A DNA stretch of 40,385 nucleotides, taken from NCBI RefSeq assembly GCF_003946885.1, contig NZ_RWKQ01000046.1:1-40385 (forward strand), given 5' to 3'. Numbering within the stretch: position 1 is the first letter of the stretch; every line of letters starts with the position of its first letter. The translations under genes and the position numbers were made by a program. A model generated the notes under the pieces. The model saw nothing but the letters and a program-made list of their open reading frames with translations, did no database searches and had not been told where the DNA came from. This document shows positions 17,931 through 26,271 of this stretch, piece by piece. Origin of the DNA: Specibacter cremeus. GTDB lineage: Bacteria > Actinomycetota > Actinomycetes > Actinomycetales > Micrococcaceae.

Positions 17931-19076
17931 ATGACCGATCCAGATCTTCAGCTGTTGCTCGACACCCTCGCCATCGATTCGACGTGGGGGCGCGAACGTG
18001 AGCTGGCCGAGTTCATGGCTGAGCAGCTGCGCGGTTGGGGTGTGGACGACGTCGAACTTGTCGAGTCCATGCCCGGCCGGCCCAGTGTTGGCGGCCGGAT
18101 CCGTGGCACGGGAGGCGGAAAATCGCTGATTCTCAACGGGCACCTGGACATCTACGAGACGTCGCCGGACTGGACCAAGGATCCGTTTGGCCCCGTGGTG
18201 GAGAACGGCCGGGTCTATGGGGCCGGCATTGCAGACATGAAAGCGGCGACGACGGCGGCGCTGGCCGTCATGCGGCGCATCGCCACCTCCGGCGAGCGCC
18301 CGCGCGGCGACGTCATATTCCAGGGCGTGTCATGTCATTTTGAGGGCGGCGTGGGAACCCGCTCACTGCTCGAGGCCGGTTTCAACGCCGACGCCGCCAT
18401 CTGCGGCGAGCCCACCGACAACACCATCGGCACCGTGCACAGGGGCGCCGCGTACCTGAAGATCACCACCTTCGGCAGGCAGGCACACACCTCCGCCAAG
18501 GAGCTGGGCCTGAACGCCATCGAAACCATGGAACCGATCCTCGCCGCCATGCGGGAGTTGGAAGGCGTCATGCCCTACACCCCCCACCCGGACCTCCCGG
18601 GCGGCCCCAACCTGAACATCGGCACCATCCACGGCGGCACCAAGCACAACCAGGTGCCGGACCGCTGCGAAATGACCTGCGACATCCGCCTGCTCCCGTC
18701 ACAGGACCCCTACGACGTCAAACTCCAGGTGGAACAGATGATCAGCAACCTCAAGGCCACCGATCCCCGCATCCAAGCGACGGTGGAATTCAGCGACCAC
18801 TGGCTCAGCGGACCCCGCCTCCCCTATGAAATCGACCGCTCCTCCGACATTTCCACCACCGTCGCGGCCGCCGTCGCCGCCACGGACACAGACCCCGTAT
18901 ATCAGGGCATCCAGTTCTGGACCGACATGGTGCCGCTGAAACAGTTCGGCGTCCCCGCCGTCAACATCGGCCCCGGCACCCCGCCATACAGCTGGGCCGA
19001 CGAATGGGTCGAACTCGGCAAGTACCGGCAGATCATTGACGTCTACGCCAACGCCGTCGGCCTCTGGTGCAAGTAA
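17931..19076 (+). CDS. M20-family (ArgE/DapE-like) protein with degenerate catalytic motif
   Basis: A 381-residue M20-fold protein; ATG 17931 follows AAGGAG, and the open frame back to 17871 is not used. Retained metal-site elements are His in LNGHLDIYE, Asp in VYGAGIADMKAA and Glu in AAICGEPTDN. However, the usual DEExGG catalytic motif reads SCHFEGGVGT, so the general-base Glu is His and the ligand Glu is Phe. The C-terminal AHxxDE motif reads PYSWADEWV, losing the His. The lid domain and dimerisation segment appear normal. It heads an operon with a binding protein and a fused permease/ATPase. It may be a hydrolase with altered metal use, or a non-peptidase relative such as an epimerase or binding protein. 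Family sure, activity unsure. Confidence 0.85.
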   Translation: MTDPDLQLLLDTLAIDSTWGRERELAEFMAEQLRGWGVDDVELVESMPGRPSVGGRIRGTGGGKSLILNGHLDIYETSPDWTKDPFGPVVENGRVYGAGIADMKAATTAALAVMRRIATSGERPRGDVIFQGVSCHFEGGVGTRSLLEAGFNADAAICGEPTDNTIGTVHRGAAYLKITTFGRQAHTSAKELGLNAIETMEPILAAMRELEGVMPYTPHPDLPGGPNLNIGTIHGGTKHNQVPDRCEMTCDIRLLPSQDPYDVKLQVEQMISNLKATDPRIQATVEFSDHWLSGPRLPYEIDRSSDISTTVAAAVAATDTDPVYQGIQFWTDMVPLKQFGVPAVNIGPGTPPYSWADEWVELGKYRQIIDVYANAVGLWCK

Positions 19077-19105
19077 GCGCCCTCCGCGAAAGGAACATTG
19101 CTCCC

Positions 19106-19969
19106 ATGAAAAACCTCAACAGAATCGCCGCCCTCATAGGCGCGGCCATGGCGGCCACGCTCGCCCTCTCCGCCTGCGGGGGTGCGGCACCCGCCGCCGA
19201 CGCCGGCAAGTCCCCCACCGTGACCACCAAAACCTCCGGCATCCTGAGCATCGGCAGCGACCTCACCTACCCGCCGTACGACATGCTGACCAACGGCAAG
19301 CCCGCCGGATTCGACGTCGACGTCATGAGCGCCATTTCAGCCGACCTTGGGCTCAAGCCACAGTTTGCCGACACCCGGTTTGCCCAGATCGTCGCCGGCA
19401 TCAAGGCCGACCGCTACGACGTCATCGCCTCCACCCTGTACGTCTCCGCCGCGCGAAGCAAGGAAGTGGACTTCGTCCCCTACTTCCAGACCGGCAACTC
19501 GATCGTGGTCCCCAAGGACGCCACACCACTGACCAATGCCCAGGACCTGTGCGGCAAGAAGGTCTCGGTAGTCACCGCCACGGTGATCGCCAAGCTCCTG
19601 CCCACCACGGAGAGCGAGAAGTGCAAGGCCAACGGCAAACAGCCCATCACCGTCCAGGAATTTCCCACCGATCCTGAGGCCACCCAGGCCCTGCTCTCCG
19701 GACAGGTGGACGCGCAGATGACCGACGCCGCGGTCGCCAAGACCGTCGTGGACAAGTCGAACGGACGCGTGAAGATCAGCTCCGATGCCCTGATCTACCC
19801 GGTCGCCGTCGGCCTGGCCGTGAAGAAGGGCAATGCGGCCCTTCAGGACGCCCTGACCAAGAGCATCGATAACTTGAAGACCTCCGGCGCGTATACAAAG
19901 CTCCTGAAGCAGTACAACCTGGAGCCCGTCAACCCCGCCGTCCTGGCCGAATCTCTGAAGCAGGGCTAG
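19106..19969 (+). CDS. ABC transporter substrate-binding lipoprotein, polar amino acid type
   Basis: A 287-residue family-3 binding protein. ATG 19106 opens the lipoprotein signal MKNLNRIAALIGAAMAATLA and lipobox LSAC with Cys24. AAAGGA lies upstream; an in-frame start at 19067 would precede a normal signal with unrelated residues. The mature part begins GILSIGSDLTYPPYDML and contains GFDVDVMSAISADLGLKPQF, as in Gln/Arg/opine-binding proteins. It ends two bases before the permease/ATPase fusion and delivers ligand to it. Distinct from the binding protein at 7069, with low visible identity, so the ligand probably differs. Confidence 0.92.
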   Translation: MKNLNRIAALIGAAMAATLALSACGGAAPAADAGKSPTVTTKTSGILSIGSDLTYPPYDMLTNGKPAGFDVDVMSAISADLGLKPQFADTRFAQIVAGIKADRYDVIASTLYVSAARSKEVDFVPYFQTGNSIVVPKDATPLTNAQDLCGKKVSVVTATVIAKLLPTTESEKCKANGKQPITVQEFPTDPEATQALLSGQVDAQMTDAAVAKTVVDKSNGRVKISSDALIYPVAVGLAVKKGNAALQDALTKSIDNLKTSGAYTKLLKQYNLEPVNPAVLAESLKQG

Positions 19970-19971
19970 CC

Positions 19972-21531
19972 ATGACCTTCGACTGGGCTTACATGTTCTC
20001 CCTCTTCGGAGATCCCGACCTCTGGAAGGCCGCCGGCGTCGTCGTCGCACTTAGTGTTCTCGCCTGGGTCATTGCGAACATCGCGGGAATCCTTCTGGCC
20101 CTGATGAAGGAATCGCGGTCCAAGCTGCTCTCCAGGGTTGCCGGCGTCTACGTCTGGCTCTTCCGGTCGCTGCCGCTACTGGTGCTGCTGGTCTTCGCGT
20201 ACAACATTCCGCAGGTCTTCCCGGCCACCCAGGTGATCCTGGGCTCCTCGTTCAACGCCGCGCTCATTGCACTGGTCCTCAGCGAGGCCGCCTACATGGC
20301 CGAAATCCACCGCGGCGGCCTGCTCGCCGTCTCCATCGACCAGCGCGAGGCGGCACGCGCACTGGGCTTGCCGTACGGACACGTCCAGCGCCACGTGGTC
20401 ATTCCCCAGGCCTTCCGGATTGCGCTCCCCGCACTGGGCAACGAGTTCATCTCCATCCTGAAGCTGACGTCGCTGGCCAGCGTGATCTCACTGCAGGAGA
20501 TCCTGTTGGTGGGCCAGCGCCTGTACACGCAGAACTTCCTGGTACTGGAAACGCTGCTGGCCGTCGCCGTCTTCTACGTCCTGCTGGTGACGGTGTTCGA
20601 CCAACTCCGTGCCCTGTTGGAGCGCAAGCTCGACGTCAACAGACGGCGCCCGGCCCTGCAGACCGAGCCGGACTGCGCCGCCGATTGCCGGGTGGCCCGC
20701 GGCCGCGAACGCCGCACCCATGACGGCGAGAAGCTGGTCCATGCGCGGGGCGTGACCAAGTCCTTCCACGGCAACCAGGTGCTCAAGGGCGTCGACGTCG
20801 ATGTCCATGCCGGCGAGGTGGTGGTGGTGATCGGCCCGTCAGGCTCCGGCAAGACCACGCTGGTGCGCACGCTGAACCATCTGGAACCGGCCGACGGCGG
20901 CGTGATCGAGGTCAACGGCCAGCTGCTTGGCAACAAGCGTGGCCCGCAGGGGCGGATTGTTGCCCTGTCCGACAAGGACATCGCGCTCCAGCGGCGCAAT
21001 GTGGGCATGGTGTTCCAACGGTTCAACCTCTTCCCGCACAAGACCGTGCTGGAAAACGTGACACTGGCACCCGTCCAGCTACGGCAAATGTCCGGAGCCG
21101 AGGCCGAGGCCTTCGGCATGGAGCTGCTCGGCAAGGTGGGCATGGCCGCCCATGCCAAGAAGTACCCGCACCAGCTCTCCGGTGGCCAGCAGCAGCGCGT
21201 GGCCATCGCCCGGGCGTTGGCGATGAAGCCGTCCGTCATGCTCTTCGACGAACCCACGTCAGCGCTGGATCCGGAGCTCGTCCAGGAGGTGCTCGCGGTC
21301 ATCGCCGACCTGGCGCAGGAGGGCATCACCATGGTGATCGTCACCCACGAAATGAAGCTGGCCCGCGACGTGGCGGACTGGGTGGTCTTCATGGAGGACG
21401 GGGCCGTGGGTCAACAGGGTCCGCCGGAATCGGTCTTTGGACCCAACGCCGACCCGCGCATCAAGCGGTTTGTGCAGACCGTCTCCGATGTCCCCCTGAC
21501 CGCAGCGTCCCCCGTCGTCGCAGCACTGTAG
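19972..21531 (+). CDS. Fused amino acid ABC permease/ATP-binding protein
   Basis: A 519-residue protein joining both core parts of the importer. Residues about 1-215 are a HisM/GlnP-type permease with TM segments (for example AAGVVVALSVLAWVIANIAG) and the EAA loop AARALGLPYGHVQRHVVIPQ. A charged linker at about 218-250 follows. Residues about 255-505 are the ATPase, with Walker A GPSGSGKTT, signature LSGGQQQR, Walker B VMLFDEPTSALD and switch His in IVTHEMKLARDVA. Such fusions are known in actinobacterial amino acid importers. A homodimer would give a complete transporter core. The frame is uninterrupted, so this is a true fusion and not an error-joined pair. A terminator starts at its stop codon. 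Confidence 0.92.
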   Translation: MTFDWAYMFSLFGDPDLWKAAGVVVALSVLAWVIANIAGILLALMKESRSKLLSRVAGVYVWLFRSLPLLVLLVFAYNIPQVFPATQVILGSSFNAALIALVLSEAAYMAEIHRGGLLAVSIDQREAARALGLPYGHVQRHVVIPQAFRIALPALGNEFISILKLTSLASVISLQEILLVGQRLYTQNFLVLETLLAVAVFYVLLVTVFDQLRALLERKLDVNRRRPALQTEPDCAADCRVARGRERRTHDGEKLVHARGVTKSFHGNQVLKGVDVDVHAGEVVVVIGPSGSGKTTLVRTLNHLEPADGGVIEVNGQLLGNKRGPQGRIVALSDKDIALQRRNVGMVFQRFNLFPHKTVLENVTLAPVQLRQMSGAEAEAFGMELLGKVGMAAHAKKYPHQLSGGQQQRVAIARALAMKPSVMLFDEPTSALDPELVQEVLAVIADLAQEGITMVIVTHEMKLARDVADWVVFMEDGAVGQQGPPESVFGPNADPRIKRFVQTVSDVPLTAASPVVAAL

Positions 21532-21568
21532 ACGAAAGAATCCCCGCCATGGCGGGGATTCTTTCGTC
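21531..21568 (+). terminator. 38-bp perfect palindromic terminator
   Basis: The left arm GACGAAAGAATCCCCGCC (21531-21548), a central AT and the exact complement (21551-21568) make an uninterrupted palindrome, followed by TTTGC. It begins at the last base of the fusion gene's stop. The AT-rich base and GC-rich tip are typical, and the symmetry allows it to work in both directions. Confidence 0.9.
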
Positions 21569-22245
21569 TTTGCAGGGCGTGGCTTCTGGATATTTGCCTT
21601 CGAGGAAGGTGGCATCGTCTCCACACAGGCCGGGAACGGACGACCGCATACCAGGCGTCGTACACGCTCGGCTCCGGATCCGCGTGAATGGACCTCTACT
21701 ACCTTCGAAGGTCAGGGCGACCACCTTCGACAAAGATTCGACAAAGAATGGAGTCTGTCCATGCCACATAGCGGTAGCGGGCGTGGATGCGGATTGCAGG
21801 CTTCAGGCGTGTAAGCAGAAGGCCTCACAAGAGATCCGTGCACCAGGCGGAGAGGTAAGATCCGGCGGGCGCTGGACGGACCCGGCATGCCGAACGACGA
21901 CGACGCTGAGCTGATTGCCTACCTCAAGTTCGTCTCCGTGCGGGATCACCTCCTCGCCGACATCCCCGGTCTCGACGAGCCTATGTCCGACCTGCTCCGG
22001 GGCCAGACGAAGTCACCACGCTGGGCCCGCGTCGATCGGGTCGAGCAAGTGCTCCCCCCCTCTACGCTCGAACCGACCGGCAGGACCTCGAAGCCGACCC
22101 GGCCTACCGCCTGGCCCAACTCACGGACCGGCTCGTTGGCGCCGGCCTCGTCTCCGACTGGGCCATGAACAAGCAGACCTCCCACCAGCCGCGGTACACG
22201 CGCAGACCGGGAATCGCAGGGATGGACCCGGTGCGATAGTCCCCC
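21569..22245. other. Junction region between the two catabolic halves
   Basis: 677 bases with no intact recognisable gene. At 21728-21747 a short direct repeat TTCGACAAAGA appears twice. From 21887 a small broken or frameshifted frame runs to 22239 (listed separately). It separates the plus-strand M20/ABC operon from a long minus-strand aromatic cluster and so may mark a past insertion or deletion boundary. No att site, IS end or tRNA was seen. Confidence 0.6.
21887..22239 (+). pseudogene. Small unknown reading frame broken or frameshifted at a C7 run
   Basis: Frame 1 from ATG 21887 reads MPNDDDAELIAYLKFVSVRD and stays protein-like up to the seven Cs at 22054-22060. After that, protein-like sequence continues only in the -1 frame (LYARTDRQDLEADPAYRLAQ) to TAG at 22237-22239. 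The joined product would be about 117 residues, acidic and helical. I do not recognise the family. The Cs are phased as C-CCC-CCC relative to frame 1, which is the register required for -1 slippage, but loss of one C is the simpler explanation. The frame-1 tail alone (to 22168) looks like random GC-rich sequence. Confidence 0.5.
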
Positions 22246-23904
22246 TTACTTCGCCATGACGCGGTGGGCCCCACGCAGGCAGGCCAAGAGCGTCGTCGCG
22301 TCGGCAGGCACCTCGGTGCCGCGCCAGACAACGTGCTGGTCCTGCCGCACGAGCGTGAGCGGATAGCGGTATTCCTCGGGCAGCAGCTCGGGAGCCACCT
22401 CGATGACGGTGAACGGCACGCCGTTGGCATGTGCCTCTTCGACGAGCTGAGAGGTATCGCTCCCGCGCACCGCAATGAGGCTGTACCCCTGCGAGAAGTG
22501 GTCATACAGGGAGCTGCCGTCCTCGAGCCAGAAGTGCGGCGCCCGGCAACCCGGCACCGTCGAGGCGGTGAAGCTGCCCATCGTGTAGTCTGGGGCGCTC
22601 TCGTCGTCGTACGAGATGATCGGCGAACCGTCGTAGACATAGCCGTAGTTCAACCCTGCGGCGGCGAACTGCTGTGTATTGAGTTCGGTGACGGCCTGGC
22701 CGAACCGCCGGCGCGAGGCCTCCCCCTCGGGGCCGTCCTCCTCGAGGTCCACCGGCATGTTCGGCCGCGCCAGCTTCTGCTGGTGGCTCATCGCAAAGCG
22801 CGAGACCTGGTCTGTAATCGGCTGGCGCTCGGCCTCGTAGGCATCGAGGATTCCCTCTTCCGCCCAGCCGTTCAGGTGTGCGCCGAGCAACCAGGTGAGG
22901 TTCAGGACGTCGGCGATGCCGGCGTTCATCCCGAATCCGGCGAACGGCACCCACAGGTGGCTCGCATCCCCGGCAATGAAGACCCGCCCATCGCGGAAGC
23001 TGTCAGCGAGCAGCCGGCGCGCGATCCAGTCCTCCTCCGAGATGACATCGTATTCGAAGTCAGCATCCACGCCCAGGATCGCGCGGATGGCCGACTCCCG
23101 GTCGACCGACCTGTCCGCCACCTCCTCCGCCGTCAGGTAGGTGTGCACGAGGAACGTCTCATGCCCGTCGATGGAGTACACGTGCCCGGAGCGCCGGTTG
23201 TTGAACGTGTAGTAGCCCCAGGCCCGCGGTTCCTCGGCGCCCATCAGCCCGTAGAGCTTATCGGTGCGGATGCAGGTGGACTGCACGTGCGCCAGCACCG
23301 GGTCGCCACCCAATGTCAGCCCCAGCTGCTTGCGCACCTTGGAGCTTCCGCCGTCGGCACCTATCACGTAGCCTCCGCGCAGGGTGCGCGGGTTGCCCCC
23401 GTCCAGGTCAGTGATCTCGACCGAAACCGAGGCCTCGTCCTGCGCCAGCGAGACGAACAGCGTGCTGTTAAGCAGTGTCACGCCCGGGGCCTGGGCAACG
23501 TGCTGGGTGAGGATCGGCTCGAGGAAGGTCTGATTGATGCGGTGTGGCGGTTCGGGTGTGCGCCACGAGGTGTCCGGCCCGGTGGTGGAGGTGTACCGAT
23601 CCCCGCTCGCGGGAATCGGAATCCGCCCGAACTCGAGGCCGGTCAGGGACGTGCGGAACGCGACGTCCTGCGGGTGGTCGGTCGGCAGGCCCGAACGGCG
23701 CACTTCCGCGGCGATGCCGAGCCTGCGGAAGCTCTCCATCGTGCGTGAGGCTACGTGGTTGCACTTCACGTTCGGTGGCTCGAGAAACTCGCGCTTCTCG
23801 ACAACGATGCTGCTGATCCCGCGGGAACTCAGGTCGAGTGCCGCGACGAGCCCCACGGGGCCCGCCCCGATGATGATGACTTCTGCATCCAGTGATTCTG
23901 ACAT
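22246..23904 (-). CDS. FAD-dependent aromatic hydroxylase (PheA/TfdB/MhpA type)
   Basis: A 552-residue group A flavoprotein monooxygenase, a single-component NAD(P)H-dependent ring hydroxylase. The FAD motif is VIIIGAGPVGLVAALDLSSR at about residue 9, followed by VIGADGGSSKVRKQLG, then GDASHLWVPFAGFGMNAGIA, whose Asp contacts the ribityl chain. The C-terminal 90 residues form the thioredoxin-like tail of the phenol hydroxylase group (LTLVRQDQHVVWRG). GGAG precedes the ATG. It is the last gene of the eight-gene operon starting at 30494, 36 bases after the flavin reductase-FCD gene. It probably hydroxylates an aromatic intermediate to a diol or triol before ring cleavage. Exact substrate unknown. 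Confidence 0.9.
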   Translation of the reverse strand: MSESLDAEVIIIGAGPVGLVAALDLSSRGISSIVVEKREFLEPPNVKCNHVASRTMESFRRLGIAAEVRRSGLPTDHPQDVAFRTSLTGLEFGRIPIPASGDRYTSTTGPDTSWRTPEPPHRINQTFLEPILTQHVAQAPGVTLLNSTLFVSLAQDEASVSVEITDLDGGNPRTLRGGYVIGADGGSSKVRKQLGLTLGGDPVLAHVQSTCIRTDKLYGLMGAEEPRAWGYYTFNNRRSGHVYSIDGHETFLVHTYLTAEEVADRSVDRESAIRAILGVDADFEYDVISEEDWIARRLLADSFRDGRVFIAGDASHLWVPFAGFGMNAGIADVLNLTWLLGAHLNGWAEEGILDAYEAERQPITDQVSRFAMSHQQKLARPNMPVDLEEDGPEGEASRRRFGQAVTELNTQQFAAAGLNYGYVYDGSPIISYDDESAPDYTMGSFTASTVPGCRAPHFWLEDGSSLYDHFSQGYSLIAVRGSDTSQLVEEAHANGVPFTVIEVAPELLPEEYRYPLTLVRQDQHVVWRGTEVPADATTLLACLRGAHRVMAK

Positions 23905-23940
23905 TTCACTCCATGTGTCTCTGAGGCGGTGCCTCGTGAT

Positions 23941-24933
23941 TCAGTGCAGGATGCCCACGGCGACTGTGCCCAGGTGCTCCGACATCAGGCGGCGGGCGGC
24001 GTCCTCGTCACGGGCCTCGATCGCCTCGAGGATCCACCGGTGGGCACCTGCTGCACGGCTGGCCCGCTCCGAGGTGGTGTCCGCCGCGTAACGGCTCTCG
24101 CGCGGGCGGTTAAGTGCCGAAACGGCGGCAGCGATCGCAGGGTTTCCGCTCAACAGCCCGAGCCGGTCGTGAAATTCCAGCGACAGCGGGTTGAAGCATG
24201 CAGCATCGCCGGTGTGCAGCTCGGCCTCCTCGACCAGGGCACGCAACTGGGCGATCTGCTCGTCGTTCGCATCGCGTGCGGCAAGGGCGGCGGCCTCCGG
24301 TTCGACGGCTTGCTGGGCCTCGATCAGCTGGGCGGTGCTCATCCCATGCATGTGCAGCTGCACCGAGAGGGAATCGGCGATCCGGTGGATGTCATCGGTG
24401 AGCGCGTTTTCCTCGGCCGCGTTCTGCTCTTCCTGCCCGAGCTCGCGGTAGTTCCCCGACCAGTACAGCAGCGGCTCGCCCGTGCCGCCGCCGGCGGCCT
24501 TCACCTCTCCCACCAAGATCGTGTGGTCCCCGCCGTCGAGCATGGTGTGCACCGTGCAGTCGAACCAGCTGAGCGCGCCGGTGACCACCGGGGCACCTGT
24601 CGTCTCGACGTGCGCCTCGACCTCGTCGAAGGCGCCCTTGCTCCGGCCGCGGCCGCGGCGGGCGAAGTACGAGGAAACGTGCTGTTGGTCGTTGGCGAGC
24701 ACGTTGATCGCGAACACCCCACTGCCGCGGATCTCGTCGAGCATCGGGCTGTTCACGTTGATCGACACCGTCACCAGCAACGGGTTCAGTGACAACGACA
24801 CGAATGACGTTGCAGTGATGCCGTAGACGTGGTCGTCGTAGGCCGTTGTCACGACGGTGACGCCCGAGGCGAACCTGCCTGCCGCCTGGCGGAAGCTGTC
24901 GAGTCGGTGCTGCTGTTCTTCATCGGTGGACAT
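23941..24933 (-). CDS. Flavin reductase fused to a GntR-type FCD ligand-binding domain
   Basis: 330 residues from ATG 24933 (GAGG five bases before; the open frame to 25032 is not used). Residues about 10-165 are a complete flavin reductase: AAGRFASGVTVVTTAYDDHV, FVSLSLNPLLVTVSINVNSP, FAINVLANDQQHVSSYFA. Residues about 175-325 match the FCD effector domain of FadR/GntR regulators: IEAQQAVEPEAAALAARDAN, EFHDRLGLLSGNPAIAAAVS, then AHRWILEAIEARDEDAARRL. His255, His298 and His320 have the spacing of FCD metal-ligand histidines. No DNA-binding domain is present. The likely role is reduced-flavin supply for the HpaB-type oxygenase of this operon, gated by an aromatic ligand. This is analogous to the reductase of Acinetobacter 4-hydroxyphenylacetate hydroxylase, which carries a MarR-like tail. 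Gating is inferred. Confidence 0.85.
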   Translation of the reverse strand: MSTDEEQQHRLDSFRQAAGRFASGVTVVTTAYDDHVYGITATSFVSLSLNPLLVTVSINVNSPMLDEIRGSGVFAINVLANDQQHVSSYFARRGRGRSKGAFDEVEAHVETTGAPVVTGALSWFDCTVHTMLDGGDHTILVGEVKAAGGGTGEPLLYWSGNYRELGQEEQNAAEENALTDDIHRIADSLSVQLHMHGMSTAQLIEAQQAVEPEAAALAARDANDEQIAQLRALVEEAELHTGDAACFNPLSLEFHDRLGLLSGNPAIAAAVSALNRPRESRYAADTTSERASRAAGAHRWILEAIEARDEDAARRLMSEHLGTVAVGILH

Positions 24934-24940
24934 GGCTACC

Positions 24941-25615
24941 TCACAGGTGGTTTGGTGCTGTTTGTTTGGTATCTGAAACGGGTGATCCCAGGGGGCGGAG
25001 GCCATACAGGTCAAGCGTCGTCTCCCCCGCACGCAGGCGTTCCATGATGCGCTCCTCCTTGGCCGCGCGGCCCCGGGCCGCGTCGAGGATCGCTACGTAG
25101 CGCCCGGCGGGAAGGATGGCCACCCCGTCGCGGTCTGCCACCACCACGTCGCCTCGGCGGATAACACGCCCACGCAGCGTCACAGGTGAACCGAGCACGC
25201 CCGGCCACTGCTTGATCGTTCCACGGATGGAGATCGAGGTGCTGAAGGCCGGGAAGCCCAACTGCGCAAGCCGCGCCGTGTCGCGGACGCCTCCGTCGAT
25301 CACTAGCCCGCGGATGCCGCGGTTCAGCGCAGCAACTGCCATGACCTCGCCCCAGTAGCCGAACCGTGCCCCGCCGCCATCGACGACGAGCACGTCCCCG
25401 TCCCCGGCCTCCTCGATGCCGTGGTGCAGGGCGAGGTTGTCCCCAGCCTGCGCGCTCAGCGGCAGCGCCCGGCCGACGAACTCGGCCCCGTCCCAGGCCG
25501 GCCGGAAGTCGGCATCCAGGAAGCAGTCGCTGCCCGATGCCTCATACAGGGTCGCCGACCCGAGCCGCAGCAATTCGGCGCTGTCGGCATCGAGGTCGGC
25601 CTCGAACTCGCTCAT
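24941..25615 (-). CDS. RraA/LigK-fold protein, copy 1
   Basis: A 224-residue member of the RraA-like family, which includes 4-carboxy-4-hydroxy-2-oxoadipate (CHA/HMG) aldolases. The core reads YWGEVMAVAALNRGIRGLVI then DGGVRDTARLAQLGFP. The Arg-Asp pair that binds pyruvate and metal is present, but the following Asp/Glu of the aldolase signature RDxxE/D is replaced (RDTAR). The ATG overlaps the stop of copy 2 (ATGA at 25612-25615), and the gene ends seven bases before the flavin reductase-FCD start. An RNase E inhibitor role is implausible in this catabolic setting. It may be an oxaloacetate/CHA-type decarboxylase-aldolase, or a partner of copies 2 and 3. Confidence 0.85.
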   Translation of the reverse strand: MSEFEADLDADSAELLRLGSATLYEASGSDCFLDADFRPAWDGAEFVGRALPLSAQAGDNLALHHGIEEAGDGDVLVVDGGGARFGYWGEVMAVAALNRGIRGLVIDGGVRDTARLAQLGFPAFSTSISIRGTIKQWPGVLGSPVTLRGRVIRRGDVVVADRDGVAILPAGRYVAILDAARGRAAKEERIMERLRAGETTLDLYGLRPLGSPVSDTKQTAPNHL

Positions 25616-26268
25616 GATGCGCCCTTCCGCTGCAGGTTGTGGTAGCCGAACCGGGCACGGGCCTCGGCAATAGTGGCCCCGGCCAGCGCCGCGGCCAGGA
25701 TCGACTCCTCGCGCTCCCCGATCGACTCGGCGATCTCCAGGACCTCTTCCTCGCAGTCACGGGGAATCGCGACGACGCCGTCCGAGTCGCCCAGCAGGAT
25801 GTCACCGGGGCGGACTGTGACGCCGCCGATGGTGACCGGGCCCTGTTCCTCAGCCACCTCGACCCGGTCCTTGCCGGTGCGCATGAAGCGGCCGCGGCTG
25901 AAGATCGGGTAGTTGATCGACAGGGCCCGGTACGTGTCGCGGCAGACCCCCTCGATCACAGTGCCGGAGATGCCGCGGTGGCTGGCGACTGCTGTGAGGA
26001 TGTCCCCCCAGACTGTGCAGTCAACGCGCCCGTCGTTATCCAGCACCACGACCTGGCCCGGCTCGACCTGGTCGATGAAATCGCCAACCGTGCCGGCCGG
26101 GGTCTGTGCGCTGACATACCGCACTGTGAAGGCGCGACCGATCATGTGCTGGTTATCTGCCAGCGGCGCCATGCCCAGCATGCTGCCGGGCCGGCCTAGC
26201 TTGTCCAGCGCGTCAGAGACGGTGGCGGTGCCGAGCTTGGCGAAACGGGTGATGATTGGTTCTGTCAT
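25612..26268 (-). CDS. RraA/LigK-fold protein, copy 2
   Basis: A 218-residue RraA-like protein. The core is WGDILTAVASHRGISGTVIE then GVCRDTYRALSINYPIFSRG. The Arg-Asp pair is kept but the residue at the aldolase-signature acid position is Arg (RDTYR). The N-terminal region FAKLGTATVSDALDKLGRPG is typical of the family. GGAG precedes the ATG, three bases after copy 3 ends. It shares the fold and general pattern with copies 1 and 3 but is clearly diverged from both, so this is an old triplication or separate recruitment, not a recent duplication. Confidence 0.85.
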   Translation of the reverse strand: MTEPIITRFAKLGTATVSDALDKLGRPGSMLGMAPLADNQHMIGRAFTVRYVSAQTPAGTVGDFIDQVEPGQVVVLDNDGRVDCTVWGDILTAVASHRGISGTVIEGVCRDTYRALSINYPIFSRGRFMRTGKDRVEVAEEQGPVTIGGVTVRPGDILLGDSDGVVAIPRDCEEEVLEIAESIGEREESILAAALAGATIAEARARFGYHNLQRKGAS

Positions 26269-26271
26269 GGT

